In this document: piece after piece, positions 19,597 to 29,713 of the stretch
How positions within the stretch are numbered: position 1 is the stretch's first letter
How the letters are laid out: each line of letters opens with the position of its first letter
From: Neisseria subflava
GTDB taxonomy: Bacteria > Pseudomonadota > Gammaproteobacteria > Burkholderiales > Neisseriaceae
Direction: 5' to 3'
Assembly (NCBI RefSeq): GCF_024205745.1
Contig: NZ_CP073117.1
Coordinates: forward strand, 1,550,001 to 1,614,000
Length of the DNA: 64,000 nucleotides
The notes under the pieces: model-generated
Told to the model about the DNA's origin: nothing
The model's database searches: none
The model's input: only the letters and a program-made list of their open reading frames with translations
Made by a program: the position numbers and the translations under genes

Positions 19597-19635
19597 TTCA
19601 GACGGCCTTTTTTGCAAATGTTTGGGCCGTCTGAA
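19597..19635. repeat. outward DUS pair, symporter / yebC divergent gap
   Basis: TTCAGACGGC 19597-19606 and GCCGTCTGAA 19626-19635, in a divergent intergenic region. Confidence 0.6.
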
Positions 19636-19657
19636 TATTTTGGGTAAAGGCAACTTA

Positions 19658-19666
19658 TGATAAAAT
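19658..19666 (+). promoter_or_regulatory. candidate extended -10 promoter for yebC
   Basis: TGA followed by TAAAAT (19661-19666) fits an extended -10 box 60 bases before yebC. Confidence 0.4.
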
Positions 19667-19726
19667 GCACGCCTTACAAATGAAGCAAATTCCGCCTCAA
19701 CGCGTGAAAAAACGAAAGGAATCAAC

Positions 19727-20455
19727 ATGGCAGGCCATAGTAAGTGGGCAAATATCCAACACAAAAAAGCCCGACAAGATGCCAAACGCGGCAAAATCTT
19801 CACCCGTCTGATTAAAGAAATTACCGTTGCTGCCCGCATGGGCGGCGGCGACCCCGGTGCAAACCCGCGTCTGCGCCTGGCTTTGGAAAAAGCCGCTGAA
19901 AACAATATGCCTAAAGACAACGTGCAACGTGCCATCGATAAAGGTACGGGCAATCTGGAAGGCGTGGAATACATCGAGTTGCGTTACGAAGGCTACGGCA
20001 TCGGCGGCGCGGCTTTGATGGTGGACTGTTTGACCGACAACAAAACCCGTACCGTTGCCGATGTGCGCCATGCGTTCACTAAAAACGGCGGTAACTTGGG
20101 TACCGACGGTTGCGTAGCGTTCAACTTCGTTCATCAAGGCTATTTGGTGTTTGAACCGGGCGTTGACGAAGATGCGCTGATGGAAGCGGCTTTGGAAGCC
20201 GGTGCAGAAGATGTCATCACCAATGACGACGGTTCCATCGAAGTGATTACCGCGCCGAACGACTGGGCGGGCGTGAAAGCAGCATTAGAAGCCGCAGGCT
20301 ACAAATCTGTTGACGGCGACGTTACCATGCGCGCCCAAAACGAAACCGAGTTGAGCGGCGAAGATGCGATTAAGATGCAAAAACTGATTGACGCATTGGA
20401 AGATTTGGACGACGTACAAGACGTTTACACTTCTGCCGTGTTGAATCTGGACTAA
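19727..20455 (+). CDS. YebC/PmpR-family protein (TACO1-like)
   Basis: The 242-residue protein begins [23 protein letters not shown], the family hallmark (quoted in part by its key residues HSKWANI and KRGKIF). The family was described as transcriptional regulators, while newer work on bacterial and mitochondrial members points to help for ribosomes at proline stretches; both are family knowledge. The domain is complete and acidic at the C-terminus. AAAGGAA precedes the start. It converges with dsbB on a shared hairpin. Confidence 0.92.
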   Translation: MAGHSKWANIQHKKARQDAKRGKIFTRLIKEITVAARMGGGDPGANPRLRLALEKAAENNMPKDNVQRAIDKGTGNLEGVEYIELRYEGYGIGGAALMVDCLTDNKTRTVADVRHAFTKNGGNLGTDGCVAFNFVHQGYLVFEPGVDEDALMEAALEAGAEDVITNDDGSIEVITAPNDWAGVKAALEAAGYKSVDGDVTMRAQNETELSGEDAIKMQKLIDALEDLDDVQDVYTSAVLNLD

Positions 20456-20471
20456 ACAGTTTAAAGAACAA

Positions 20472-20503
20472 AAGGCCGTCTGAAATTTCAGACGGCCTTT
20501 TTA
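20472..20503. terminator. bidirectional DUS terminator, yebC / dsbB
   Basis: GCCGTCTGAA 20475-20484 and TTCAGACGGC 20487-20496, A-rich before and TTTTT after. Confidence 0.85.
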
Positions 20504-20515
20504 TATCGAAACCAA

Positions 20516-21007
20516 TCAGATTTTTCTGGTTTTCAACCAAGCCCAAAGCAGCAGCAATACGACAAAGCCGAAATACAAAATACTCCACACCGGCAGGGCG
20601 ACGCCGAATAGATAGTCCGGCTCGGCGCAGTTGCCAAAGCCACGGACGATGGGTTCAAACCAATCGAACAAAGGCCAGTCGCGCAGGCGGAAGGTCCAAG
20701 GTGCGCCGCAAGAAGGGGCGGTGCCGGGCGGCAGGCTTTGCAGCCAAATTTGATAGGCGGCGACACCGGCGCCGTAAACGGCCGGGGCGGCAATCAACAA
20801 TGCCGAGAGCGAGCGGGCAAATTTGGAAGATTGAGAACTAAATGCCGTAACAATGGCCAACAGTCCGACAGCCAATACGCACAAGCGTTGCAGGATGCAC
20901 AATACGCACGGGTTCATGCCCAAAACGTATTGGGAAATAAAGGAGCCGCAGGCGGCAAATATGGAGAGGACGACTAGAAATAAAACAGTCTTGCGGAAAA
21001 AGTTCAT
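20516..21007 (-). CDS. dsbB: disulfide bond formation protein B
   Basis: DsbB is an inner-membrane quinone reductase that reoxidises DsbA in the periplasm. The 163-residue protein has four hydrophobic helices and both Cys pairs: Cys34/Cys37 in PCVLC, and Cys100/Cys127 in the second periplasmic loop (APSCGAP and FGNCAEP). An Arg follows the first pair (LQRLC), as needed for quinone activation. The length is typical. It is a single gene; no dsbA is nearby. Confidence 0.93.
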   Translation of the reverse strand: MNFFRKTVLFLVVLSIFAACGSFISQYVLGMNPCVLCILQRLCVLAVGLLAIVTAFSSQSSKFARSLSALLIAAPAVYGAGVAAYQIWLQSLPPGTAPSCGAPWTFRLRDWPLFDWFEPIVRGFGNCAEPDYLFGVALPVWSILYFGFVVLLLLWAWLKTRKI

Positions 21008-21170
21008 AACATAAAACCTTTCAGACGGCCTGGACGCAAAACAGCCGATAAATAATGTTTACTTTAACACAAAACGAATATGCTTTTTTTTGGTTTGACG
21101 GTTTTTTGCGTATGTTTGTTGATGTTGCGTAACAATAAATATGGAAATAAAAATGTGTTCCATATCGAAA

Positions 21171-21197
21171 AGGCCGTCTGAAATGTTCAGACGGCCC
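21171..21197 (-). terminator. DUS hairpin after the cytochrome c gene
   Basis: GCCGTCTGAA 21173-21182 and TTCAGACGGC 21186-21195; on the - strand the stem is followed by TTTTC. Confidence 0.75.
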
Positions 21198-21213
21198 TTA
21201 GGGGAGAGACGTT

Positions 21214-21612
21214 TTATTTTTTCCCGTGAGATTTTTTGACATCTGCTTCAGTAATCGTACCGCCGCCATTATTAAAGGCGTTCATGATGTAAGTGGCAAC
21301 CGCGGCGACATCGGCATCGTTGATGGCGGTAGCAGGCATGAAGCCGTTGTAGGATTTGCCGTTTACTTTAATCGGGCCGTTGATGCCTTTGGTCATGCTT
21401 TGCAACAGGGCTTGCGGTTTTTTGTTGATATAGTCGGACTGGAATAAAGGCGGGAACATGGCACCCCGGCCTTCGCCTTTTTTACCGTGGCAGGCAGCGC
21501 AGTTGGTTTCGTAAATTTTTTGTCCTTTGCTCATCAGAGCGGCATCAGCGGCAAAAGCAGTTGGGATGCTGAGTGCGGTTAGAAGGAGCAGGATAGGGCG
21601 GAGTGTAGTCAT
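21214..21612 (-). CDS. periplasmic class I cytochrome c
   Basis: The 132-residue precursor has a signal peptide (cut near AFA, residue 21) and one haem c site: Cys38-Ala-Ala-Cys41-His42 (CAACH). The distal ligand is probably the Met of GFMPATAIND. Such small monohaem cytochromes carry electrons from the bc1 complex to terminal oxidases or denitrification enzymes. The Lys-rich end (KKSHGKK) may steer docking or membrane contact. AAAGGAACAC precedes the start. Confidence 0.88.
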   Translation of the reverse strand: MTTLRPILLLLTALSIPTAFAADAALMSKGQKIYETNCAACHGKKGEGRGAMFPPLFQSDYINKKPQALLQSMTKGINGPIKVNGKSYNGFMPATAINDADVAAVATYIMNAFNNGGGTITEADVKKSHGKK

Positions 21613-21689
21613 GATGTGTTCCTTTTTGAGTGGTATTTTTTGATGGCCACACGCTTGGTTTGCGTTTTAATAGCTTGATGATAACGCTA

Positions 21690-21727
21690 AAGGCCGTCTG
21701 AAAGTGGATTTTTCAGACGGCCTTTGG
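21690..21727 (-). terminator. DUS terminator after hemH
   Basis: GCCGTCTGAA 21693-21702 and TTCAGACGGC 21712-21721, flanked by AAA and TTT so it can act on either strand; hemH ends 7 bases away. Confidence 0.8.
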
Positions 21728-21733
21728 TTTAGG

Positions 21734-22744
21734 TCAAATCCAACCTTGCAGATTGGCCCGACTTAATTGTGCAAGTGCGGCAATCCAGTCGGCGGAATCG
21801 TTGAGGCAAGGGATGTAACGGTATTCTTTGCCGCCTGCAGCGTGGAATTGTTCGCGTCCCATAATGGCGATTTCTTCCATGGTTTCGAGGCAGTCGGCCA
21901 GGAAGCCGGGGCAGAATACGTCGAGTTTGGTTGTACCTTGTTTCGGCAGCTGATCAAACAGGGCTTGCGTGCTGGGCTTGATCCATTGGGATTTGCCAAA
22001 CTGGCTTTGGAAAGAAACGATGTATTCTTGTTCGGACAAGCCCAATGCCTGCGCCAACAGCTTGGCGGTATGGTGGCACTCGTCAGGATAGGGGTCGCCG
22101 TCGTCGTGATGCTTTTGCGGAATGCCGTGGAAACTCAACATCAGTTTTTCGCTACGTCCATTTTGAGCCCAATAGGCTTCAATATGCTGCTTCATGGCTT
22201 GAATATAGGCGGCATCATCGTAATAACGGGAGACGGTGCGGACACTCATTTGGTTGCGTTGCAGCAATAACTCTTGAAACACTTTGTCCAAAGCCGCGCC
22301 GGTAGAAGAACCGGCATATTGCGGATAGAGTGGAATGACCAGCAATTTGCCCACGCCTTGGGCTTTGAGTTCCGCCAAAACGTCGGCAATGCTTGGATTG
22401 CCGTACGTCATGGCATGACGGACGATGACATCGGGCAAATGTTTGGCCAGGGCTTCTGCTTGGCGGTGTGTGTAAACCTCAAGCGGCGAACCTTCTTTAA
22501 ACCAAACTTTTTCATAGGCATGCGCGCTTTTTTTCGGGCGAAAAGTCAATACCAAGCCGCGCAATATCGGTTGCCATAAGAGCTTGGGCAGTTCGACAAC
22601 GCGTTGATCGGAAAGAAATTCTTTCAAGTAAGGCTTGACTGCGGCAGCAGTGGGCGCGTCAGGCGTGCCGAGGTTGAGCAGCAGGACGGCGGTACGGTTT
22701 TGTGCGGTGTAGGCTAAGGGCGGTTCGGTATGGAAACGGGACAT
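21734..22744 (-). CDS. hemH: ferrochelatase
   Basis: HemH inserts Fe2+ into protoporphyrin IX at the inner membrane, the last step of haem synthesis. The 336-residue protein opens with the family motif AVLLLNLGTPDAP near residue 19, has the catalytic His in LMLSFHGIPQKHH and the Glu-containing CPGFLADCLETMEEI segment (quoted in part: PGFLADCLET). No Fe-S cluster Cys motif is seen, as in most bacterial enzymes. It lies downstream of tgt on the same strand but is separated from it by a DUS hairpin. Confidence 0.94.
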   Translation of the reverse strand: MSRFHTEPPLAYTAQNRTAVLLLNLGTPDAPTAAAVKPYLKEFLSDQRVVELPKLLWQPILRGLVLTFRPKKSAHAYEKVWFKEGSPLEVYTHRQAEALAKHLPDVIVRHAMTYGNPSIADVLAELKAQGVGKLLVIPLYPQYAGSSTGAALDKVFQELLLQRNQMSVRTVSRYYDDAAYIQAMKQHIEAYWAQNGRSEKLMLSFHGIPQKHHDDGDPYPDECHHTAKLLAQALGLSEQEYIVSFQSQFGKSQWIKPSTQALFDQLPKQGTTKLDVFCPGFLADCLETMEEIAIMGREQFHAAGGKEYRYIPCLNDSADWIAALAQLSRANLQGWI

Positions 22745-22772
22745 GATTGTGCTTTATTAATTAAGAATATTG

Positions 22773-22824
22773 AGGCCGTCTGAAAAGCATTTTGAATTAA
22801 AACCTGATTTCAGACGGCCTTTTA
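22773..22824 (-). terminator. DUS inverted pair after tgt
   Basis: GCCGTCTGAA 22775-22784 and TTCAGACGGC 22809-22818 with a 24-base loop, between tgt and hemH. Confidence 0.65.
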
Positions 22825-22829
22825 AAGGA

Positions 22830-23993
<1,164 letters not shown>

Positions 23994-24182
23994 TTATAAA
24001 GGATTTTTCGTTGGGTGACGGCTGGATTTTATCTTTGTCAAAACAATGCTTCAGACGGCCTGAATGATGGAGGAAATAAAAAATGAGGTATAAATCAAAC
24101 AAAAATATTCAGGCCGTCTGAAAAGTATTTACAGATGCTTGCAAAAGGGAACACGCTTCGTTACAATAAGTGACTTAGATGA

Positions 24183-24259
24183 AGGCACATAGCTCAGTTG
24201 GTTAGAGCACCACCTTGACATGGTGGGGGTCGTTGGTTCGAGTCCAATTGTGCCTACCA
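24183..24259 (+). tRNA. tRNA-Val (anticodon GAC)
   Basis: The 77-base gene folds as a cloverleaf: acceptor AGGCACA pairs with TGTGCCT, the anticodon stem CCACC/GGTGG holds the loop TTGACAT with anticodon GAC, the T-loop is GTTCGAGTC-like and CCA is encoded. It reads Val codons GUC and GUU. Confidence 0.97.
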
Positions 24260-24266
24260 AATTTCC

Positions 24267-24292
24267 ATAACGGCTTTATGCCGTTATTTTTT
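24267..24292 (+). terminator. rho-independent terminator after tRNA-Val
   Basis: ATAACGGC (24267-24274) pairs with GCCGTTAT (24280-24287), followed by T6. It lies 20 bases before thrS, so thrS expression needs read-through or a promoter within the tRNA region. Confidence 0.85.
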
Positions 24293-24311
24293 AATGTTTT
24301 GGAGCTTTCTG

Positions 24312-26225
24312 ATGTTGAACATTACCTTGCCGGACGGTTCGGTCCGCCAATATGAATCACCCGTTACCGTGGCGCAAATCGCAGCGTCTATCGGTGCAGG
24401 TTTGGCAAAGGCAACGGTAGCGGGCAAGGTTAACGGTAAATTGGTGGATGCTTGCGATCCGATTACCGAAGATGCCCACGTTCAAATCATTACGCCTAAA
24501 GACAAAGAAGGTGTGGAAATTATCCGCCACTCCTGCGCACACTTGGTTGGTCATGCAGTCAAGCAGCTCTATCCTGATGCCAAAATGGTTATCGGCCCGG
24601 TGATTGAAGACGGGTTCTATTACGATATCGCAACTGAAAAACCATTTACGCCTGATGATGTGGCCGCTATCGAAGCGCGCATGAAAGAGTTGATTGCACA
24701 AGACTATGACGTTATTAAAGTGATGACGCCTCGTGCAGAAGCCGTCAAAATTTTCCAAGATCGCGGCGAAGAGTACAAATTGCGTCTGATTGAAGACATG
24801 CCTGAAGTGGAAGCAATGGGCATGTATCATCATCAAGAATACGTCGATATGTGCCGCGGTCCTCACGTTCCCAATACCCGTTTCTTGAAAAACTTCAAGC
24901 TGACCAAGCTGGCAGGCGCATACTGGCGCGGCGACAGCAACAATGAAATGTTGCAACGTATTTACGGTACGGCTTGGGCAAGCAAAGATGAATTGAAAGC
25001 CTATATCCAACGTATCGAGGAAGCAGAAAAACGCGACCATCGTAAGCTGGGTAAACAATTGGATTTGTTCCACCTGCAAGATGAAGCGCCGGGTATGGTG
25101 TTCTGGCATCCTAAAGGCTGGGCTTTGTGGCAAGTGATTGAGCAGCATATGCGCAAAGAGTTGAATGCTGCCGGTTATAAAGAGGTTAAAACACCTCAGA
25201 TTATGGATAAAACCTTCTGGGAAAAATCCGGCCACTGGGAAAATTATAAAGACAATATGTTTGTGACCAGTTCAGAAAAACGCGAATACGCGGTTAAACC
25301 GATGAACTGTCCGGGTCATGTGCAAATTTTCAATAACGGCTTGCGCTCATATCGCGATTTGCCAATGCGTTTGGCTGAGTTCGGTTCTTGCCACCGCAAT
25401 GAACCAAGCGGTGCATTGCATGGTCTGATGCGTGTTCGCGGTTTTGTGCAGGATGATGCGCACATCTTCTGTACTGAAGATCAAATCGTTGATGAGGCAC
25501 GTGCATTCAATGAATTGCTGGTTCGCATTTACAAACAATTCGGCTTCCATGATGTTGCCGTGAAGTTGTCCCTCCGCCCAGAACAACGTGCAGGTTCTGA
25601 CGAAGTTTGGGATAAGGCAGAACAAGGTCTGCGCGATGCATTGACCGCTTGTGGCGTAGAGTGGGAAGAGTTGCCTGGCGAAGGCGCATTCTATGGTCCT
25701 AAGATTGAATATCATGTCAAAGATGCCTTGGGTCGCTCTTGGCAGTGCGGCACCCTACAGTTAGACTTTGTATTGCCGGAGCGTTTGAATGCAGAATATG
25801 TAACAGAAAACAACGACCGTGTGCGTCCTGTGATGTTGCACCGTGCTATTTTGGGTTCATTGGAGCGCTTCATCGGTATTTTGATTGAAAACCATGCAGG
25901 CTCATTCCCATTGTGGCTTGCACCGGTTCAAATGGTGATTATGAATATCACCGAGAACCAAGCAGATTATTGTCGCGAAGTGGCTGCTAAATTACAGGCA
26001 GCGGGCTTCCGTGTCGAATTGGATTTGCGTAACGAAAAAATCGGTTACAAAATCCGTGACAACAGCCAATACCGTTTCCCTTATCAAATCGTCGTCGGCG
26101 ATAAAGAGAAACAAGAAAACAAAGTTGCGGTACGCCGCAAAGCAGAAGACTTGGGTTCTTTGAATGTAGATGATTTTATTGCACAATTGCAGCAAGAAAT
26201 CACTGACGCCCTCGTCAATCATTAA
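24312..26225 (+). CDS. thrS: threonine--tRNA ligase
   Basis: ThrS charges tRNA-Thr. The 637-residue class II synthetase has an N-terminal TGS domain ([15 protein letters not shown]), the editing domain with [10 protein letters not shown] near residue 74, a catalytic core with the zinc ligand Cys in MNCPGHV, the motif 2 Arg in [12 protein letters not shown], and a C-terminal anticodon-binding domain. The start at 24312 has GGAG 7 bases upstream and matches the TGS domain start; an ATG at 24294 overlaps the terminator. It opens the thrS-infC-rpmI-rplT-pheST-ihfA block, the same order as in E. coli. Confidence 0.97.
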   Translation: MLNITLPDGSVRQYESPVTVAQIAASIGAGLAKATVAGKVNGKLVDACDPITEDAHVQIITPKDKEGVEIIRHSCAHLVGHAVKQLYPDAKMVIGPVIEDGFYYDIATEKPFTPDDVAAIEARMKELIAQDYDVIKVMTPRAEAVKIFQDRGEEYKLRLIEDMPEVEAMGMYHHQEYVDMCRGPHVPNTRFLKNFKLTKLAGAYWRGDSNNEMLQRIYGTAWASKDELKAYIQRIEEAEKRDHRKLGKQLDLFHLQDEAPGMVFWHPKGWALWQVIEQHMRKELNAAGYKEVKTPQIMDKTFWEKSGHWENYKDNMFVTSSEKREYAVKPMNCPGHVQIFNNGLRSYRDLPMRLAEFGSCHRNEPSGALHGLMRVRGFVQDDAHIFCTEDQIVDEARAFNELLVRIYKQFGFHDVAVKLSLRPEQRAGSDEVWDKAEQGLRDALTACGVEWEELPGEGAFYGPKIEYHVKDALGRSWQCGTLQLDFVLPERLNAEYVTENNDRVRPVMLHRAILGSLERFIGILIENHAGSFPLWLAPVQMVIMNITENQADYCREVAAKLQAAGFRVELDLRNEKIGYKIRDNSQYRFPYQIVVGDKEKQENKVAVRRKAEDLGSLNVDDFIAQLQQEITDALVNH

Positions 26226-26242
26226 TTTTTATAGGAGTATTC

Positions 26243-26764
26243 ATCATCGCTCAAGAACGCGAAGCACGAATCAATGGTGAAATTACCGCCAAAGAAGTGC
26301 GATTAATCAGTGAGTCAGGCGATCAGCTTGGTGTCGTTTCAGTTCGTGAAGCTTTGGCTATGGCCGAAGAGCAAGATGTCGATTTGGTAGAAATTTCCCC
26401 AACTGCCAAACCGCCCGTATGCAAACTGATGGATTACGGTAAATACAAATACCAACAAGCCAAGAAGCGCGACGAAGCCAAGAAAAACCAAAAGCAGGTA
26501 CAAATCAAGGAAATTAAATTCCGTCCGGGTACTGATGAAGGCGACTATCAAATCAAGATGCGCAACATCAACCGCTTCCTTGCCGATGGTGACAAAGTTA
26601 AAGTGACATTGCGTTTCCGCGGTCGTGAGATGGCACACCAACAATTGGGCGCCCAACTGCTTGAACGCGTAAAAGAAGAGTTGGCTGAAGTGGCACAAAT
26701 CGAGTCCTTCCCTAAAATGGAAGGCCGCCAAATGGTGATGATGATTGCGCCTAAGAAAAAATAA
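26243..26764 (+). CDS. infC: translation initiation factor IF-3, ATC start codon
   Basis: IF-3 binds the 30S subunit and checks start codons and initiator tRNA. No ATG, GTG or TTG lies at the N-terminus. AGGAG at 26233-26237 is followed 5 bases later by ATC ATC GCT CAA, giving (M)[11 protein letters not shown], the expected neisserial IF-3 start, and a total of 173 residues. The next ordinary codon is a GTG at 26297 that would remove 18 conserved residues. A rare start codon allows autoregulation, because IF-3 rejects such codons. The linker is Lys-rich and the C-domain is complete. It begins 17 bases after thrS. Confidence 0.9.
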   Translation: MIAQEREARINGEITAKEVRLISESGDQLGVVSVREALAMAEEQDVDLVEISPTAKPPVCKLMDYGKYKYQQAKKRDEAKKNQKQVQIKEIKFRPGTDEGDYQIKMRNINRFLADGDKVKVTLRFRGREMAHQQLGAQLLERVKEELAEVAQIESFPKMEGRQMVMMIAPKKK

Positions 26765-26779
26765 AGCTATAATGCAAGG

Positions 26780-26821
26780 CTTATTTCGATTGCCGCTCGA
26801 AATAAGGTTTAATTAGCGGCA
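26780..26821 (+). promoter_or_regulatory. candidate pseudoknot in the rpmI-rplT leader
   Basis: CTTATTTCGA (26780-26789) pairs perfectly with TCGAAATAAG (26797-26806). The loop region TGCCGCT (26791-26797) is complementary to AGCGGCA (26815-26821), so an H-type pseudoknot can form. Next, GGTAT and GGG (26830-26840) can pair with CCC and ATACC (26869-26879) around the small hairpin TTGAAA/TTTCAA. In E. coli, L20 represses rpmI-rplT by binding a pseudoknot and an irregular stem in this same leader. Confidence 0.55.
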
Positions 26822-26906
26822 AAAACCGTGGTATTTTGGGTTCCAAGTGTTTGAAATTTATTTCAAAACCCCTTATACCTTATCTAATAACGAATGGAGT
26901 TTTCCA

Positions 26907-27104
26907 ATGCCTAAAATGAAAACCAAGTCTAGCGCGAAAAAACGCTTTAAAGTACTGGGTAACGGTGGTGTAAAACGCGGTCATGCGTTCAAAAGTCACA
27001 TCCTGACCAAAAAAACCACTAAAACTAAACGTCAATTGCGCGGCACCGCTATGGTTGATTCACGCGATTTGGCTTCTGTTGCTAAAATGTTGCCCTACGC
27101 TTAA
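26907..27104 (+). CDS. rpmI: 50S ribosomal protein L35
   Basis: The 65-residue very basic protein starts [15 protein letters not shown] after Met and ends [13 protein letters not shown], the L35 pattern. GGAG lies 7 bases before the ATG at 26907; an upstream in-frame ATG at 26847 would translate the structured leader and is rejected. It is followed 12 bases later by rplT, with which it is probably co-translated and co-repressed by L20. Confidence 0.96.
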   Translation: MPKMKTKSSAKKRFKVLGNGGVKRGHAFKSHILTKKTTKTKRQLRGTAMVDSRDLASVAKMLPYA

Positions 27105-27116
27105 GGAGTTTAGAAT

Positions 27117-27476
27117 ATGCCACGCGTAAAACGCGGTGTTACCGCTCGTGCTCGTCACCAAAAAGTCTTCGCGTTAGCCAAAGGCTACCGCGGTCGTCGT
27201 AAAAACGTTTACCGTGTTGCCAAACAAGCGGTAATGAAAGCCGGTCAATACGCATACCGTGACCGTCGCCAACGCAAACGTCAATTCCGTCAACTGTGGA
27301 TCGTTCGTATCAACGCAGGTGCCCGTGAAAATGGTTTGTCTTACAGCAAATTCATGAACGGCCTGAAACGCGCTGCTATCGAAATCGACCGCAAAGTATT
27401 GGCTGATTTGGCTGTATTCGACAAAGCTGCATTTGCACAATTGGTTGAAAAAGCTAAAGCTGCTTTGGCTGCTTAA
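27117..27476 (+). CDS. rplT: 50S ribosomal protein L20
   Basis: The 119-residue basic protein has the long N-terminal helix typical of L20 ([17 protein letters not shown], then [17 protein letters not shown]) and the globular RNA-binding C-domain. L20 helps early 50S assembly and represses its own operon in several bacteria. AAGGAG precedes the start by 9 bases. The operon ends at the hairpin just downstream. Confidence 0.97.
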   Translation: MPRVKRGVTARARHQKVFALAKGYRGRRKNVYRVAKQAVMKAGQYAYRDRRQRKRQFRQLWIVRINAGARENGLSYSKFMNGLKRAAIEIDRKVLADLAVFDKAAFAQLVEKAKAALAA

Positions 27477-27491
27477 TTCGATAAGATTATT

Positions 27492-27520
27492 TAAAAAGGA
27501 AGCTTATGCTTCCTTTTTTC
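27492..27520 (+). terminator. rho-independent terminator after rplT
   Basis: AAAAAGGAAGC-TTAT-GCTTCCTTTTTT is a perfect stem with a T tract. Confidence 0.92.
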
Positions 27521-27637
27521 TTTTCTTAAAGAAATCCTATGTAGTTGATTTTCTTTCTTTAAACTCTATTTTTTTATACTAATTTGCGATAAAATAGGCC
27601 TCTCTTATCAAACGGATTGGCCGCAGTAAGACAAAAG

Positions 27638-27698
27638 GCCGTCTGAACGGGTTTGAAATCAAATCCAACAGACGGCTTTGTTGTTTTAGACGGCCTGC
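27638..27698. repeat. DUS and two degenerate DUS copies before pheS
   Basis: A full GCCGTCTGAA lies at 27638-27647. CAGACGGC near 27668 (preceded by AA and not TT) and TTTAGACGGCCT near 27686 each match the reverse DUS with one change. They can pair as nested hairpins in the pheS leader. Confidence 0.5.
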
Positions 27699-27718
27699 CA
27701 TCAACAAACAGACGATAA

Positions 27719-28714
<996 letters not shown>

Positions 28715-28752
28715 ATGATTGAAAAACTTGATTGATATGGAGAATGGTAAAG

Positions 28753-29169
28753 ATGGAACATATATATTTACTTTATGGTGCAAGTAATAAGGGCAAAAGT
28801 ACCACTTTAAAAAATTTGGCCGTCCAATTATTACAATTATTTCCAAATGAATTGGTTTACTTTGAGCAAGTTGGAGAAATTGATTTTTTGGCTGTTTGGG
28901 ATAATCAAAAAGTAAGACTAGGCATTTATTCAGGTGGCGATAATAAGTCAATAGTTTTCCGTAATTTTAGTGCGTTACAAAATATGAATTGTAACTTTAT
29001 TATTGGTGCAACACGAACTGGCGGAGGTTCTGTACAAGCAGCAGAGAGTTATGCTGAGTTGTTTGGCCAAGAAATTAGATGGATTGAAAAGCAGGTTGCT
29101 AGTGATTCGGATAATGATGAGTGCCAAAAAGAGCTTGTTAAGATTGTTAAAAAAATTCTAAAACAATAA
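28753..29169 (+). CDS. hypothetical P-loop ATPase-like protein, pheS-pheT insert
   Basis: The 138-residue product has one clear motif, a Walker A loop GASNKGKST at about residues 9-17, right after the first strand (HIYLLYG). No obvious Walker B is present, though NFIIGATRTGG could be a later strand. I do not recognise the family. Its DNA is much richer in A+T than the flanking synthetase genes. The ATG at 28753 is chosen since GGAG (28739-28742) is 10 bases upstream; an ATG at 28744 is too close to that site. A role in defence or nucleotide binding would be a guess. Confidence 0.6.
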   Translation: MEHIYLLYGASNKGKSTTLKNLAVQLLQLFPNELVYFEQVGEIDFLAVWDNQKVRLGIYSGGDNKSIVFRNFSALQNMNCNFIIGATRTGGGSVQAAESYAELFGQEIRWIEKQVASDSDNDECQKELVKIVKKILKQ

Positions 29170-29271
29170 ACAGGGAAGGCTTGACTCAATTTCAGGCGAT
29201 TTTCGTGCTTAATAGTAAGTATTCAGGTAGTCTAAAATGAAAAAGCAGCCTGAACAGTAAAACGCTAAATT

Positions 29272-29586
29272 ATGAAACGCTATGTTGCCCCATCCATTTG
29301 CTATGCGCTTGCTTTTGTATTGTGGCTGCTGTCCATATATTGCGAAAACTATGCTTTGTCGTTGGCTGATTTGAAAACCCTGACCGGCGACGATGTAGAA
29401 GGTGCAATAAGGTGGTCGAATTATGGATCTGCCTCGTTTATCGTATCCTGTTTTGCCACCGCGATCGGTAGTTGGTTGATGCCGTGGTTCAAAAGCTGGG
29501 AGCGTGTAGCGTTTATAGTGAGTGTCACCTTAGGTTATGCCTTGCTAGCGTGGTTTGTAACAATATTTATTGTTTTGATTGCTTAA
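29272..29586 (+). CDS. hypothetical small membrane protein, pheS-pheT insert
   Basis: The 104-residue protein has three hydrophobic segments: residues 5-25, about 50-70 and 80-103. It has no signal peptide and no motif I recognise. It starts 18 bases after a Kingella-like uptake sequence, and ends 10 bases before an exact Eikenella-type one. No good ribosome-binding site is seen, so the start is uncertain. It may or may not work with the P-loop protein upstream, from which it is separated by about 100 bases containing a degenerate uptake-sequence hairpin. Confidence 0.5.
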   Translation: MKRYVAPSICYALAFVLWLLSIYCENYALSLADLKTLTGDDVEGAIRWSNYGSASFIVSCFATAIGSWLMPWFKSWERVAFIVSVTLGYALLAWFVTIFIVLIA

Positions 29587-29713
29587 GGTTTGAAAAGGCT
29601 ACCTGAAAGCAACAGCCCCAACAAAGTTAAAAACCAGCCTGCGCCCCTAAACAAACAGGTCGTCTGAAAACAAAATCTGATAAAAAAGTTAATTAGTTGA
29701 TTGAGAACATAAC

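Larger units (their letters stand above)
28715..29713. mobile_element. pheS-pheT accessory insert (minimal mobile element site)
   Basis: The 999 bases between pheS and pheT hold two small genes unlike their neighbours in base composition. The junctions carry uptake sequences of other dialects: TTCAGGTAGTCT (29222-29233) and AAGCAGCCTGAA (29243-29254) inside, AGGCTACCTGAA at 29596-29607 and AGGTCGTCTGAA at 29657-29668 on the right. No integrase, transposase or terminal repeat is visible. pheS/pheT is a known site where neisserial strains carry alternative gene sets swapped by transformation through conserved flanks. Confidence 0.7.
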
